Below are positions 38,963 through 50,164 of a DNA stretch of 64,000 nt, piece by piece (position 1 is the first letter of the stretch; every line of letters starts with the position of its first letter). Under the pieces are notes generated by a model. That model ran no database searches, had not been told where the DNA came from, and saw only the letters and a list, made by a program, of their open reading frames with translations. Origin of the DNA: Tubiluchus corallicola (taxonomy: Eukaryota; Priapulida; Priapulimorpha; Priapulimorphida; Tubiluchidae); assembly GCA_030141605.1 (NCBI GenBank), contig JAQGDQ010000062.1:573001-637000 (forward strand). The letters run 5' to 3'. The translations under genes and the position numbers were made by a program.

Positions 38963-39067
38963 AGGTCACGAAACTCACGTAACCTGGGCACTGATGAGGA
39001 CAGCAGTGCAGTGACCTTCGACCTCTGGTCAATGGTCAACGGGCGTAAGTGCGGTGACCTTTGACCT
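38963..39067. promoter_or_regulatory. Cluster of DR1-type AGGTCA repeats
   Basis: TGACCTTTGACCT (39055-39067, a perfect DR1 on minus), TGACCTTCGACCT (39012-39024, one mismatch), TGGTCAATGGTCA (39026-39038, DR1 spacing) and a single AGGTCA at 38963. A further DR1 variant GGGTCACAGGTCA is at 40970-40982, across the 22-bp minisatellite. DR1 is the site type of RXR/HNF4/COUP-TF nuclear receptors. The cluster is about 1 kb 5' of exon C and 3' of gene B. Function is inference. Confidence 0.45.
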
Positions 39068-39320
39068 CTGGTTTGACTTTCTGATTTTTTTCCTTTTTTC
39101 ACAAGAATTCACAAGAAATCTGGGTCTAGCAAAGTTCCGAGATAGGGGCCAAAATGCAAAATCGGGGGTATCCAATTTCGGTGACCCTTTGTCCCTAGAC
39201 GCAGGTGACTATAGACATAAAACTTACAGGGTACACTCCGTGGGTAAAGAGAACTATGTTTATATGCGGCCCGAGAATGCAAGGTGAAACGTCATGGAGT
39301 CAGCGGGTCTTCATTTGTCT

Positions 39321-40846
39321 TTCGCTGTCTACTCCTATACAATTCGCTGTCTACTCCTATACAATTCGCTGTCTACTCCTATACAATTCGCTGTCTACTC
39401 CTATACAATTCGCTGTCTACTCCTATACAATTCGCTGTCTACTCCTATACAATTCGCTGTCTACTCCTATACAATTCGCTGTCTACTCCTATACAATTCG
39501 CTGTCTACTCCTATACAATTCGCTGTCTACTCCTATACAATACGCTGTCTACTCCTATACAATTCGCTGTCTACTCCTATACAATACGCTGTCTACTCCT
39601 ATACAATTCGCTGTCTACTCCTATACAATTCGCTGTCTACTCCTATACAATTCGCTGTCTACTCCTATACAATACGCTGTCTACTCCTATACAATTCGCT
39701 GTCTACTCCTATACAATACGCTGTCTACTCCTATACAATTCGCTGTCTACTCCTATACAATTCGCTGTCTACTCCTATACAATTCGCTGTCTACTCCTAT
39801 ACAATTCGCTGTCTACTCCTATACAATTCGCTGTCTACTCCTATACAATTCGCTGTCTACTCCTATACAATTCGCTGTCTACTCCTATACAATTCGCTGT
39901 CTACTCCTATACAATTCGCTGTCTACTCCTATACAATTCGCTGTCTACTCCTATACAATTCGCTGTCTACTCCTATACAATTCGCTGTCTACTCCTATAC
40001 AATACGCTGTCTACTCCTATACAATACGCTGTCTACTCCTATACAATACGCTGTCTACTCCTATACAATATACAATTCGCTGTCTACTCCTATACAATCG
40101 CTGTCTACTCCTATACAATTCGCTGTCTACTCCTATACAATTCGCTGTCTACTCCTATACAATTCGCTGTCTACTCCTATACAATTCGCTGTCTACTCTA
40201 TACAATTCGCTGTCTACTCCATACAATACGCTGTCTACTCCTATACAATTCGCTGTCTACTCCTATACAAACGCTGTCTACTCCTATACAATTCGCTGTC
40301 TACTCCTATACAATTCGCTGTCTACTCCTATACAATTCGCTGTCTACTCCTATACAATTCGCTGTCTACTCCTATACAATTCGCTGTCTACTCCTATACA
40401 ATTCGCTGTCTACTCCTATACAATTCGCTGTCTACTCCTATACAATACGCTGTCTACTCCTATACAATTCGCTGTCTACTCCTATACAATTCGCTGTCTA
40501 CTCCTATACAATTCGCTGTCTACTCCTATACAATACGCTGTCTACTCCTATACAATTCGCTGTCTACTCCTATACAATTCGCTGTCTACTCCTATACAAT
40601 TCGCTGTCTACTCCTATACAATTCGCTGTCTACTCCTATACAATACGCTGTCTACTCCTATACAATACGCTGTCTACTCCTATACAATACGCTGTCTACT
40701 CCTATACAATACGCTGTCTACTCCTATACAATTCGCTGTCTACTCCTATACAATACGCTGTCTACTCCTATACAATTCGCTGTCTACTCCTATACAATTC
40801 GCTGTCTACTCCTATACAATTCGCTGTCTACTCCTATACAATACGC
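39321..40846. repeat. 22-bp minisatellite, about 69 copies
   Basis: The unit begins CGCTGTCTACTCC and ends in AATT or AATA, giving two interspersed variants (TTCG and TACG junctions). A few units between 40060 and 40280 carry small indels. Since 22 is not divisible by 3 and the unit has no plus-strand stop, all three plus frames stay open for over 500 codons. I regard these as noncoding. Confidence 0.95.
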
Positions 40847-41496
40847 CATTGTTTGACATCTGGTCTTTCCATCAGGGACAAAATAAGGGTCGGGAAGACC
40901 AGTGCTTCCAGCATCGAGCGAAACTAGCTTGTAGTGAATTGGAATGAGATTGGTTGATCTTTGATTCGTGGGTCACAGGTCAAGAATATACAAATTGCAA
41001 TTTCATTATGAAGTGCAATTCCTAAGTAATTAAGCAATGCGAATTCAGTAAAATCAAAATTATGACATTAAAACAAAAGGCCGACGTTATTTCGATGTCT
41101 AATTCTGTAATTATTATTTCGAACATCTTTAATTTCTGACCACGTCAAAAACATTGTCTACTAGTTTTTATCTGTACTCAATGACTTTTTCTTTTTTTTC
41201 AAAGTTACTTTTGAAAACAGAATTTATACTAAAATGGGAAAAAATTAACGAGTTGAGAATAAATCTGACATAGGTGTTTATTTGCAAACCGTGTACATCT
41301 TAATGCCCTGCATCAGCTTAAGGAGTGAATTTTGGAGCGACGACCCTGTTGTATGTCTACATCAAGGCTATTAGATTGTGAACAAAAGCATTTTAAAATG
41401 GGCAGTCGTATTAGTTAAATTCGTAATCATTGTCTCTATTTTCTGTTTCGCTTGGATCTTGTCATTCTGGTGAAAGAAATAGAAATTATCAATTGA

Positions 41497-42346
41497 AATT
41501 TAGCAAGCAATCTAAAACCATCAGATAAAGAACGTACAAGTTAAATAAGCAAAGGAAATTTAGCAAACAATTTAAAAGCAACAGGTAAAAATACACAAGC
41601 CAAACGACTGCAAGGGAAATTTAGCAAACAATTTAAAAGCAGCAGGTAAAAATACACAAGCTAAACGACTGCAAGGGAAATTTAGCAAACAATTTAAAAG
41701 CAACAGGTAAAAATACACAAGCCAAACGACTTCAACGGAAATTTAGCAAACAATTTAAAAGCAACAGGTAAAAATACACAAGCTAAACGACTGCAAGGGA
41801 AATTTAGCAAACAATTTAAAAGCAACAGGTAAAAATACACAAGCTAAACGACTGCAAGGGAAATTTAGCAAACAATTTAAAAGCAACAGGTAAAAATACA
41901 CAAGCTAAACGACTGCAAGGGAAATTTAGCAAACAATTTAAAAGCAACAGGTAAAAATACACAAGCTAAACGACTGCAAGGGAAATTTAGCAAACAATTT
42001 AAAAGCAACAGGTAAAAATACACAAGCTAAACGACTGCAAGGGAAATTTAGCAAACAATTTAAAAGCAACAGGTAAAAATACACAAGCTAAACGACTGCA
42101 AGGGAAATTTAGCAAACAATTTAAAAGCAACAGGTAAAAATACACAAGCTAAACGACTGCAAGGGAAATTTAGCAAACAATTTAAAAGCAACAGGTAAAA
42201 ATACACAAGCTAAACGACTGCAAGGGAAATTTAGCAAACAATTTAAAAGCAACAGGTAAAAATACACAAGCTAAACGACTTCAACGGAAATTTAGCAACA
42301 ATTTAAAAGCAACAGGTAAAAATACACAAGCTAATCAAGCAATTTA
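41497..42346. repeat. 61-bp minisatellite, about 14 copies
   Basis: The unit includes GGAAATTTAGCAAACAATTT, AAAAGCAACAGG and ACACAAGCTAAACGACT. The first copies at the left are shorter and more divergent, while central copies are almost identical, indicating recent expansion. Confidence 0.93.
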
Positions 42347-43032
42347 GCAAAATAAAAACAAAACAAGTTCAGGTCCAAATTAAAAAAATGCAGTACCCAG
42401 CATAACAAAACAGCAAATTTAAAATTATTTAAAAGTAAATTTATGCCTATAAATTTTTAAATAAAATAACAACAAATGTGATGTTAGTCCTTTGTTAAGT
42501 TTTTACATTATGTAACCTCAATAAAATCTCCGTGTTTAAGAAAACTAAAGTTGACTGAATAGTGATGATTGGTTGAATAAATAGGTCGTTGCTTTATTAC
42601 AGTAAATTAAATATAGTGCTTCAAAAATGATTAATTATGTTCTCACGCTTTTAAATACATTGAAGTTTTAATTGCTACATTTTTACCTACCACACAATAT
42701 GAGTTCTGCCCTTAATTTGTGCCCCATATTCAAGCGAAGCAGCTATTACAAACAAAAACTACAAAATAAATAAATAAAGGCCATTTGTAAGCATTGGTTG
42801 TTTATAAAGTTGCTGTTAAGCATATAAGTCATGCATGTGCATGTGAATAAGCTAAGCAAAATTTCTTTTGAAGAAAAAATATAAAATATTAGGCCATTTA
42901 TGAATTTTTAGAAGACGTGAGAACAAATTTTGTCAGAAAGGTTTCAGACAAAATTTAAAATGATCGGGTCTGTATTTAGAACCAAAGTTTGGTGGTACGT
43001 ATATCACACTCTAAGGCTTTAATCAGAATTTT

Positions 43033-43038
43033 TTTATT
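43033..43038 (-). terminator. Candidate polyadenylation signal for gene B
   Basis: AATAAA on the minus strand, about 350 bp past gene B's stop and just beyond a foldback sequence (43079-43179). Other AATAAA matches occur further on, so the choice is tentative. Confidence 0.3.
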
Positions 43039-43078
43039 GGGCGTAATCAGCAATTTTGACGGGGTACAAGTAAAGAGT

Positions 43079-43179
43079 AATCTCTACTTCTGACATTTAA
43101 AAGTGCCTAATTTTTGTAACGCCCTTTCACGTGGCGTTAAAACACTTTTAAATGTGACGATTCACACTTCACAGAGATT
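43079..43179. repeat. Foldback in gene B 3' region
   Basis: Nested inverted repeats: AATCTCT/AGAGATT, ACATTTAAAAGTG (43093-43105) with CACTTTTAAATGT (43143-43155), and TAACGCC (43117-43123) with GGCGTTA (43133-43139). It lies 200-300 bp past gene B's stop, so it may be transcribed in the 3' UTR. Confidence 0.65.
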
Positions 43180-43384
43180 TAAGTAATTCGGGATTTTTTG
43201 TGTAAGGCCCCAGACAAGTGACCTACCCATGCTTAAATGGGCTGTGTCCATGCACACTATTTCACCATGTTAACGTTGCATTAAATTCAGCGTGAAAATG
43301 GCGAGTTACAGAATACGTACGTTGTTTAAAGTTCTACCTAAATTAGTAACCTTGATGTGGCGCTTCAAAATTATGTTTTACTAT

Positions 43385-43812
43385 TTATGGACATGACGGC
43401 CCATAAGTCCCACCAGGACATTGACAAGCGTATGATCTGGGACTTTTCAGGTCAGTGTAACACGTACCACCTGAACCACAAGGATTCGAGTCACAAATTC
43501 TTAAACATCTCCTTCGGATAAATCTTTTGTCATCAGGCCACTCCGCCAGTTCATCTACCCAGGGATTATAATGTTTGTGAAGTATATTGGGACGATATGC
43601 CCAGAAATATTCCTTATAATCGGCGTTTTCGACGAGATGTCTAGGAAGAAAGTCAGCCGGTTTGTGTGTATAAATCAACTCCCGATCAAATGATGGGTAT
43701 CGACCAGGTTCACAGATACACCGACGCTCCCCGTCATACGGATCCCGCTGACAAACGGCAAAGCGAACTTCACATTGTTGCTGCGCCAAACAACGATCTC
43801 TAGGTTTCTCAT
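43385..43812 (-). CDS. Gene B exon 7: terminal EGF-like exon
   Basis: 428-nt terminal exon with the acceptor CATTCCTCAG and a TAA stop at 43385-43387. A first cysteine group (RCLAQQQCEV to RRCICEPGRYPS) is followed by a spacer with ADFLPRHLVENADYKEYFWA. Next comes a canonical EGF module with six cysteines (CDSNPCGSGGTC, ACQCPGGTYGPSC). The open frame continues upstream of the first Leu used by ORF finders to the acceptor (EKPRDRC). Confidence 0.87.
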
Positions 43813-46800
43813 CTGAGGAATGTACATATGTTATTTAATTCCATTTATCATTGGCATGAGCATCTGACACACAAAAGGCGTTTAGAAAATATAAAAACAT
43901 TGTGTAGATTATCCCAGGAGAAAAAGGATTAAAGGAAGGAATCTGAAATCTTACATGCTGAGAAAATGAACATAACAAAAAGAGGTGTCGAAAGATTGTG
44001 TAAAGTATAGTTCAACGATTAATTAACATTAATTAATATGAAACCCAAGCCAATGGTTAACTTAATATAGTACAGTGAGGTAAAATCAAACTGGTATATC
44101 GATACTCCCTGTTGGCCAAGGACTAAAAAAGTGATTCAAAAAACAGGGACAGGGAATATAGAACTATAAATTTGATAAAAAAGAATTAGATGAAATAATG
44201 ATTATGATTTATGCAATAAAAAACGGCAATAAAAGCGAGCATAAAGTGCAAGGAAAACAGTTGATTAAGTGCACCGAAGACAGCCAATGAATAGCAGAGC
44301 CGACAGGCAATAATACAATTTAATTTTATCAGATAATATATTTATCTAGCATTACAAAAACTGCAGTATAATTATTTCTTTAACTAATTTCATTAATCTT
44401 ATTATTTATTTTCTTATTTAGGTATTTAAGTAATTGTTTGGAAAGTCATGTCTTTTAGATGATTTGGAAAACCATAATCCGTATCATGTTATTATGGTAC
44501 AAGCCGTAAAAGAAAGACTAAAGGAACCACGGTAAAATGGATCATTCTTATCTACTTACCGTCTAATCTATTCCACACACTGATCAAATCTTGACAGACT
44601 TCTGACGGATATTTTTTCCTGAAATCCTTTTCCAGGTCTTTCAGTTCTGTGTAATTTAACATCACTCTTGGGTAGCCATAGTGATGATGTTCCTTGGACA
44701 TTTGCATCGCCATTTCTTTCATACTGAGCATGCGGTGATGGTATCCGCCTCTACCAGATGGCTGTGGTTGGTGAATTGGTTGAGACGGAACCGTGTGCAT
44801 TTTTGCTATTCCAGGAACTGGCATGGCTACTCTTGCTGCCCTCTTCCTTCGCCGCCCGTAACTGGTCGACGGAGACGGTACATTGGGCGTTGTGGAGTTC
44901 TTAGAATATGGATTGTAGAACTGTCCATCAGGAGCTGACTTCTGTACCATATTCTGCATGTTCATGTAGGTCTGTAAGTACTTCTTGTAAGGATGCATCG
45001 TTGTCGTTGTCGTAGTCGGTGCCATAGTTACATGATGTTGATAGGGCTTATACATCATTGTGGTCATTGTCATTGGTTGATGCGCATATGGGTTATAAGT
45101 ATTTGGTTTTATTGTGGACATCATAACTGCACCGTAGCCCGTGTGTCGCATCATCATGTTCATTTTTGCCATTTCTTTCATCTTCATGGCTTCCTTTACC
45201 TTTTCTTCTTTCTCTTTTTTAAGAGCTTCTATCACAGCCTTCTGTTTGTCCTCTATTTTCTTTCTAATAAGATTCCTGCAAATTTGAGCCAAATTTACTA
45301 AAACAAAATTAATCATTTGCAAAAGAATTTGTATCACCCAGTGGCATGCAGTCCACGCAAGCAACGCATGCACGGTATGCCTTCTAATATCCAAAAAATA
45401 ATTACGATGTAAAAAGCACTTGTAAATATTTCTAATAATTAACTATTATCGCTAATATTTATTAACATTTTATGCTCGTAATGTATTGTAACGTCAGTAG
45501 GCTTTCGATCTGAGCCTGTCTGAGACAACGTTGATTATTTGTGGATACAAAGGTTATAAGGTTTATTAAAAACTTCTTCAGGTCGATATCAGTTTATTAT
45601 GAACTTCCGAGTCAATTCCTAATGTTATTATGTTAGCTTTGTCAATGGAGCACTTTGTAAATGAGAATGATAAGAAGTACTAATGTGGTTCAGAGTTAGC
45701 GAGTTTAGAACACATTTTTTTTCAAGTGCTCTCTCTACGAAATAGAAAGAAGAATGGTTTCGTGGGAACTGGGATGAAGTTTCTGATGACGAACGAATGG
45801 ATTTTATTTCAAAACATTGATAAAAGTAAAAGATTACTCTGTGACATAATGACAAAACGTTACAAATTTGTGTGAGCTAAGAATGTTTTTTCTTTTTTCA
45901 GCCAAGTAGCAGTTTTTGACTGCTCACCTTGATACAAAAAGATTTGAGGCCCGGAACTGAACTGAACACTAACGCAGCTCAAGTATTTCAAAAGTAGTTC
46001 CCCAGAAATTAGCTGTCTTACCTTCTTTCTTCGTGCACATCTTCTGCAATATCATGTCTGTCATCAGAACGAATTCGACAATACACGTTCACTTTCCGCA
46101 CGAACTTTTCACCAAACTCGTAGGGAACCTCCCCATGCTCCAATGTTTGTTCTACAATTAGTAGGTTACTGTATTCCCAAACCGTCTCGTATTCATACCT
46201 ATCAAGCTACAAACCCAAAAACATTCATCAGCAAATTTAAGAATAAGTTATATGATGTTTGTATTTTGAAATTTTATTACCAATTTACTGCACAAGGTTT
46301 ATCCTTACTCATCTAGGTAGATAGCAGTTAAAAGTAGTTCGTCGATCTTATTGGAACTACTAGTCACGCACGACAAAAATGACAACAACAAAAGCTGACA
46401 CGTGACAAAGCGACTGCTATGTATTTGTCTGATCTGGTCTTTGGATAACGATCCGAATAATTATTCTGAGCTCGCACACAGGAACAGGACGAGTTTGAGG
46501 TAGAACAATCAGACATGTTTAATGAAAATCTGTGTGCGACGAAGTTGGCAAAAAAGCATTTATCAAGCGCACATTGGCAAAAATGAAAAATTTGTCACAT
46601 GTAGGTTATTACAGAAAGATTTTGCCTCGTGTCGGTTAGCCGATTGGCTGTTGATTAATGGCTTGTGCCTGGCAAACTATTTTGCTAGTGTTTAATTTGG
46701 TTAATACAAACTAGTCAGTCAGTCAGTCCATTGACGATTGTCGATTGACTTTGCTTGTTCATTAGCTTGCTTGGATGGATGACTGTTTACTTAGTTGGTT

Positions 46801-48936
46801 ACTGCTCAGTAGATTACCCGCATTACGTACTTTGTGATAAGTTTCTTGAGTTCCACAAGCAAAGTACGGCACTAGCGCCACACCTCGGTCGATACCGCTA
46901 AATTCCCACATGCAGCGTTCATCGTCTGGTGCATACGCTGAGTAGACTTTCCCATCAAAGTCATCATCAAAATAAAAATCGACAAACATGCCACCACAGT
47001 CTTTTACACATGTTGTGGTTATGTCTGAAATATTAAAATAAAATAAGTTGAAAGGGCTAACGCAAAGTTGCTTTTGTTATTTTTGTGTGTTTCTAGACCA
47101 AAGTTCTTTTCAGCAGAATTAACGTATGGTCCATCATGAACTTTCAAAATTTTTAGCTTGGTTTAACCATTAACATTTTACAAACCATTTATTAACACAT
47201 TGTAGCAGTGCAATACCGCGCACTTTACAAAAACTAACATCCCCTTAAAAGCAATTTGTGACAACATTTAAAGAAGTTGTGATTACTTACTATAATTCTT
47301 TTGTAAATTTAATTACCTGACGCTGACTGCTACTGTGTAGTAGAAACGTTCGTTTGTTATCGTGGGATGTTTAACAAAGTAAATAATATTTAGCAACGCT
47401 TACTTTCGATTACACGTATTCCTATGTTATTATGTACAATATCATATACTTCGGCTAAACCCTCCACGCCGTTAATGTTGTATTCTCCAGTCACGTGACC
47501 AGGACGTCTGCAAGTAAGGATAGCACCTGGCTTCAATCACTGTTTTTATAATGTTTACAAAAATGCATAGGAAACAAGGAATTGACGATTAGATAAAAAA
47601 AAACGTACCAAGCAAAACCTAAACTAGCCTATAAAAGAGTACGCACATTAAAAGACACCATACTTACGGCAACTAGCCTAATTGAAGGAGGCACACATAC
47701 ATGCAATAAAAATCTATTAAAATGAGTTCATATCAAAGAAAATTTTTATTTGGCAACGCGATCTGGAAGCTTGCAATTCTACCGACATATAAACCACACG
47801 CATCTATTAAAGGCTGATCCTTCATTCTATCGTTGGATATATAAGAAACTGATTATAACAATATTGGTTTAGCGGTATTTTCTCACCTCAAGAACTGGCT
47901 TCGACTCTGCAAAACACAAAAAGCACAAGTGAATTAAAAACTTATAAAATTCAATTCAGTTTACTTAAGTTTAACTTGAGTACACCTAACAGTGATTTTT
48001 CTATCAGAATTGTGTAGAAACAGTGGAAAGTTCGAGTAGTCGCGTTATGCTTAGTTAACGTGGTGCAACAATAATAATGTGCATGAGAAAAAAGAGAAAG
48101 AAAGAATAATAAGAATAACAAGACGGAAAAGTCGAAAACATGAACAAAAAAGTGAAAAGAAAAGGGAATGAAAACAGAAAAAGGAAATGTAGAAAAAAGA
48201 AGAACAACATTACTCTACGCAGGCAATCGTTTTAGATATATGTAATGAAATTACAATTAAAGCATCTATGGGAATAACATTAAGGTATTTTCCTGATTAA
48301 AAACGTAAAGTATCAGCTTATGTTTTAACGAAAAAAAAATTAATCAAATGCACGTTATCCTTTAGTTTAAATAATTTACTGACTCAGACTCAGTGGAATG
48401 AGTTAACAACACGACAATGAGAAATCGGAGTCTTCATGATTTACTTCATCCATGGACTCATTAGATTGTGAAAGGTTTGACTACATAAAAACCTCTGCTT
48501 TGATTATTATTTCTTTAGCTGATTTACAAGAAATAATAGAAAAACAAAGCTTCACAAATAAACTAGAGAAACTGTGTAATAATTTTGACCGAGTAAGTAC
48601 AGCAATGAATATATCCCTAGAAAGTCCTACAAAAACTTGTTCAGACAAACAAAAAACAGCATAAATCAGGAATCAAACTTACACAAGTAAATAAATGAGA
48701 ACGAACTTAACTACAAGGGTGATTTTGCTGCACCAGTTACATGGAAATGTCCAATTGGATGCTGTGAACAACTGCGAAACAAAATTTCATCAGAGTTGCA
48801 AGGATGCAGCAGTACACAGCATCAGAAACATCGTGAAACATGCAGGTTTTAATAAAATTTTAATTAATGAAAAAACCAATAGACATACAAGTGTGATTAA
48901 TACTGCAGTGAGGTGAATCAGTAATAACAATTTCAT
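43385..48936 (-). CDS. Gene B: complete secreted ZP-N-like / linker / EGF-like protein
   Basis: Seven coding exons: 48889-48936, 47887-47906, 47404-47507, 46831-47024, 46022-46206, 44560-45275, 43385-43812. Together they are 1695 nt, giving 564 codons and a TAA stop. Order in the protein: signal peptide (1 to about 20), short lead-in, ZP-N-like module (about 59-170, cysteines 63, 67, 95, 114, 165), a Lys/Glu-rich probably helical stretch (about 188-222), a Met/Tyr/Pro/Thr-rich linker with RRRKR at 325-329, a His-rich segment, and an EGF-like C-terminal module with a canonical six-cysteine ending. No membrane anchor or ZP-C subdomain is evident. RRRKR followed by AA fits furin-type cleavage, which many ZP proteins use. 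The likely role is an extracellular matrix or coat component; that is inference. Gene A is a tandem paralogue about 33 kb downstream. I did not recognise a named orthologue. Confidence 0.85.
44560..45275 (-). CDS. Gene B exon 6: low-complexity linker with dibasic site
   Basis: 716-nt exon with the acceptor ATTTGCAG and the donor GTAAGT, encoding residues 185-422. It starts with a charged Lys/Glu stretch likely to be helical, then Met/Tyr/Pro-rich sequence, a Thr run, and RRRKR followed by AARVAMPVPG. A second Met- and His-rich patch precedes LKDLEKDFRKKYPSEVCQDL. Composition differs sharply from the flanking modules. There is no recognisable ZP-C fold, so the ZP-N-like module appears to stand alone. 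Confidence 0.83.
46022..46206 (-). CDS. Gene B exon 5: second half of ZP-N-like module
   Basis: 185-nt exon with an acceptor at 46207-46208 and a GTAAGA donor. It begins LDRYEYETVWEYSNLLIVEQ and holds NVYCRIRSDDRHDIAEDVHE. It ends with AG, completed by the first base of exon 6 to give Arg. Confidence 0.88.
46831..47024 (-). CDS. Gene B exon 4: first half of ZP-N-like module
   Basis: 194-nt exon between a TATTTCAG acceptor and a GTACGT donor. It begins ITTTCVKDCG and ends CGTQETYHK. It includes DFYFDDDFDGKVYSAYAP and four module cysteines. Confidence 0.88.
47404..47507 (-). CDS. Gene B exon 3
   Basis: 104-nt exon with the acceptor ACTTGCAG and the donor GTAAGC. It reads RPGHVTGEYNINGVEGLAEV through GIRVIE and ends with one base of the Asn codon completed in exon 4. 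Confidence 0.87.
47887..47906 (-). CDS. Gene B exon 2: 20-nt microexon
   Basis: GTTTTGCAG acceptor and GTGAGA donor. It encodes SRSQFL plus two bases of Arg. It is the counterpart of 9033-9052 in gene A, with the same phases on both sides. Confidence 0.82.
48889..48936 (-). CDS. Gene B exon 1: signal-peptide exon
   Basis: The ATG (48934-48936) lies in an AAAATG context. Sixteen codons read MKLLLLIHLTAVLITL, then the donor GTATGT (48883-48888) in phase 0. A TTTTTCTTACAG acceptor upstream makes 48937-48972 a likely 5' UTR segment, so at least one noncoding first exon should lie further right. It matches gene A exon 1 in length and phase. Confidence 0.8.
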
Positions 48937-48972
48937 TTTGTTTGGCTTTTCTTCGCTTGTGTAAGCAAGAAT

Positions 48973-49796
48973 CTGTAAGAAAAACAAATATAATCATTAC
49001 AAAAGAAACACGACTAAAAACATGCTGTTTCGAGGGTTTTTTTATTGATTTTTTGTTTTGTTTTTGTTTGTTACGCTATGCCTTTGGATAGCTGCTGCTG
49101 CTGCTGCTTGCTAAGCACCTCGGTTGCCATGCCATTTCACTCATTCACTTAGTTATTCACTGCCTCACATATTCATGACAGCTTTTATTTACTCACTTTT
49201 CCACCCACACGCCCCCATATCCGTTCATTTTTTTTATTCGTTCATTAAGTCGTGCATTCGTTAATTTGTTTTTTCGTTCACTGATTCATTTACTCATTCA
49301 GTTGAATATCGCTTTACTCATTCCTTCATTCATTCATTTGTTCTTTCGTTTATTCGTTTATATTATACGTTCATTCGTTTACGGTCATTTGCAGACTTAG
49401 TCTTTCACTTAGTGAATTAGAAAGGGTGAGAGAGAGGGGGAAAAAACTGTCAGAAACTGGGGAGAAACACAAGAGGGAGGGAGAGAGAAATAGACAGAAA
49501 GAGAAACAGTTTCTTTGCTTAGATCTGTTAGGCTAGATTTCTAGATTGTAATATTGTGTAGTTTACATAATTATGTTTTTCTAATAAGATTTGTCTCATT
49601 CAGCGTAACATAGCATAACGTAACACGACACAACATAACAGTTTGTTCATTATTTTCACTTAGCTATAATAACAAGAAGATTTCTGCCTAAAGCAGATGC
49701 TTGAAGGCAGAGTATGGAAAGAAAATTAGGAAGTAAATGAATAATTAAATGAGATTAGTAAAAGAAGTGAATCGAATGATTTTGTAAGACTGGGAA
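48973..49796. other. Immediate upstream region of gene B
   Basis: No coding frame. It includes T-rich four-base-periodic sequence (49130-49400) with TTCATTCATTCG-like phrases. The promoter or noncoding first exon of gene B should lie here or further right, but I cannot place it. Confidence 0.4.
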
Positions 49797-50070
49797 ACAT
49801 TCCAGGAATACTTGCGGCGATCAAAATGGAACATTATCATCTGGACCGGGAAACGTTCCAGGAATACTTTCGGCAAATGGAACATTATCATCTGGACCGG
49901 GAAACGTTCCAGGAATACTTTCGGCGATCAAAATGGAACATTATCATCTGGACCGGGAAACGTTCCAGGAATACTTTCGGCGATCAAAATGGAACATTAT
50001 CATCTGGACCGGGAAACGTTCCAGGAATACTTGCGGCGATCAAAATGGAACATTATCATCTGGATACAGA
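49797..50070. repeat. 56-bp minisatellite, about 5 copies
   Basis: The unit holds GCGATCAAAATGG, AACATTATCATCTGGACC and GGGAAACGTTCCAGGAATAC. One copy lacks six bases. The frame shifts between units, and all three plus frames read the MEHYHLDRETFQEYF-type peptide, so the ORFs are artefacts. Confidence 0.9.
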
Positions 50071-50164
50071 TTAATATTTTCGGAATTTCTTCAGATGCTA
50101 AACTATCGGTATTGGCTTGTAATTTGATTTGTATCTGCAATTAAATTATTGTTGAAGGGAAGAC

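Noticed and set aside
38969-38998. GAAAC and CTGATGAG close together, as in hammerhead ribozymes
   Set aside because: Only 17 bases separate them, too few for stems I and III; the complementarity nearby is explained by AGGTCA repeats.
39205-40947. Three overlapping ORFs of 520-580 codons
   Set aside because: Product of a stop-free 22-bp repeat; no domain, no codon preference, all frames equal.
48452-48664. 70-codon plus-strand ORF opposite gene B intron 1
   Set aside because: No family, short, within an intron of the opposite strand.
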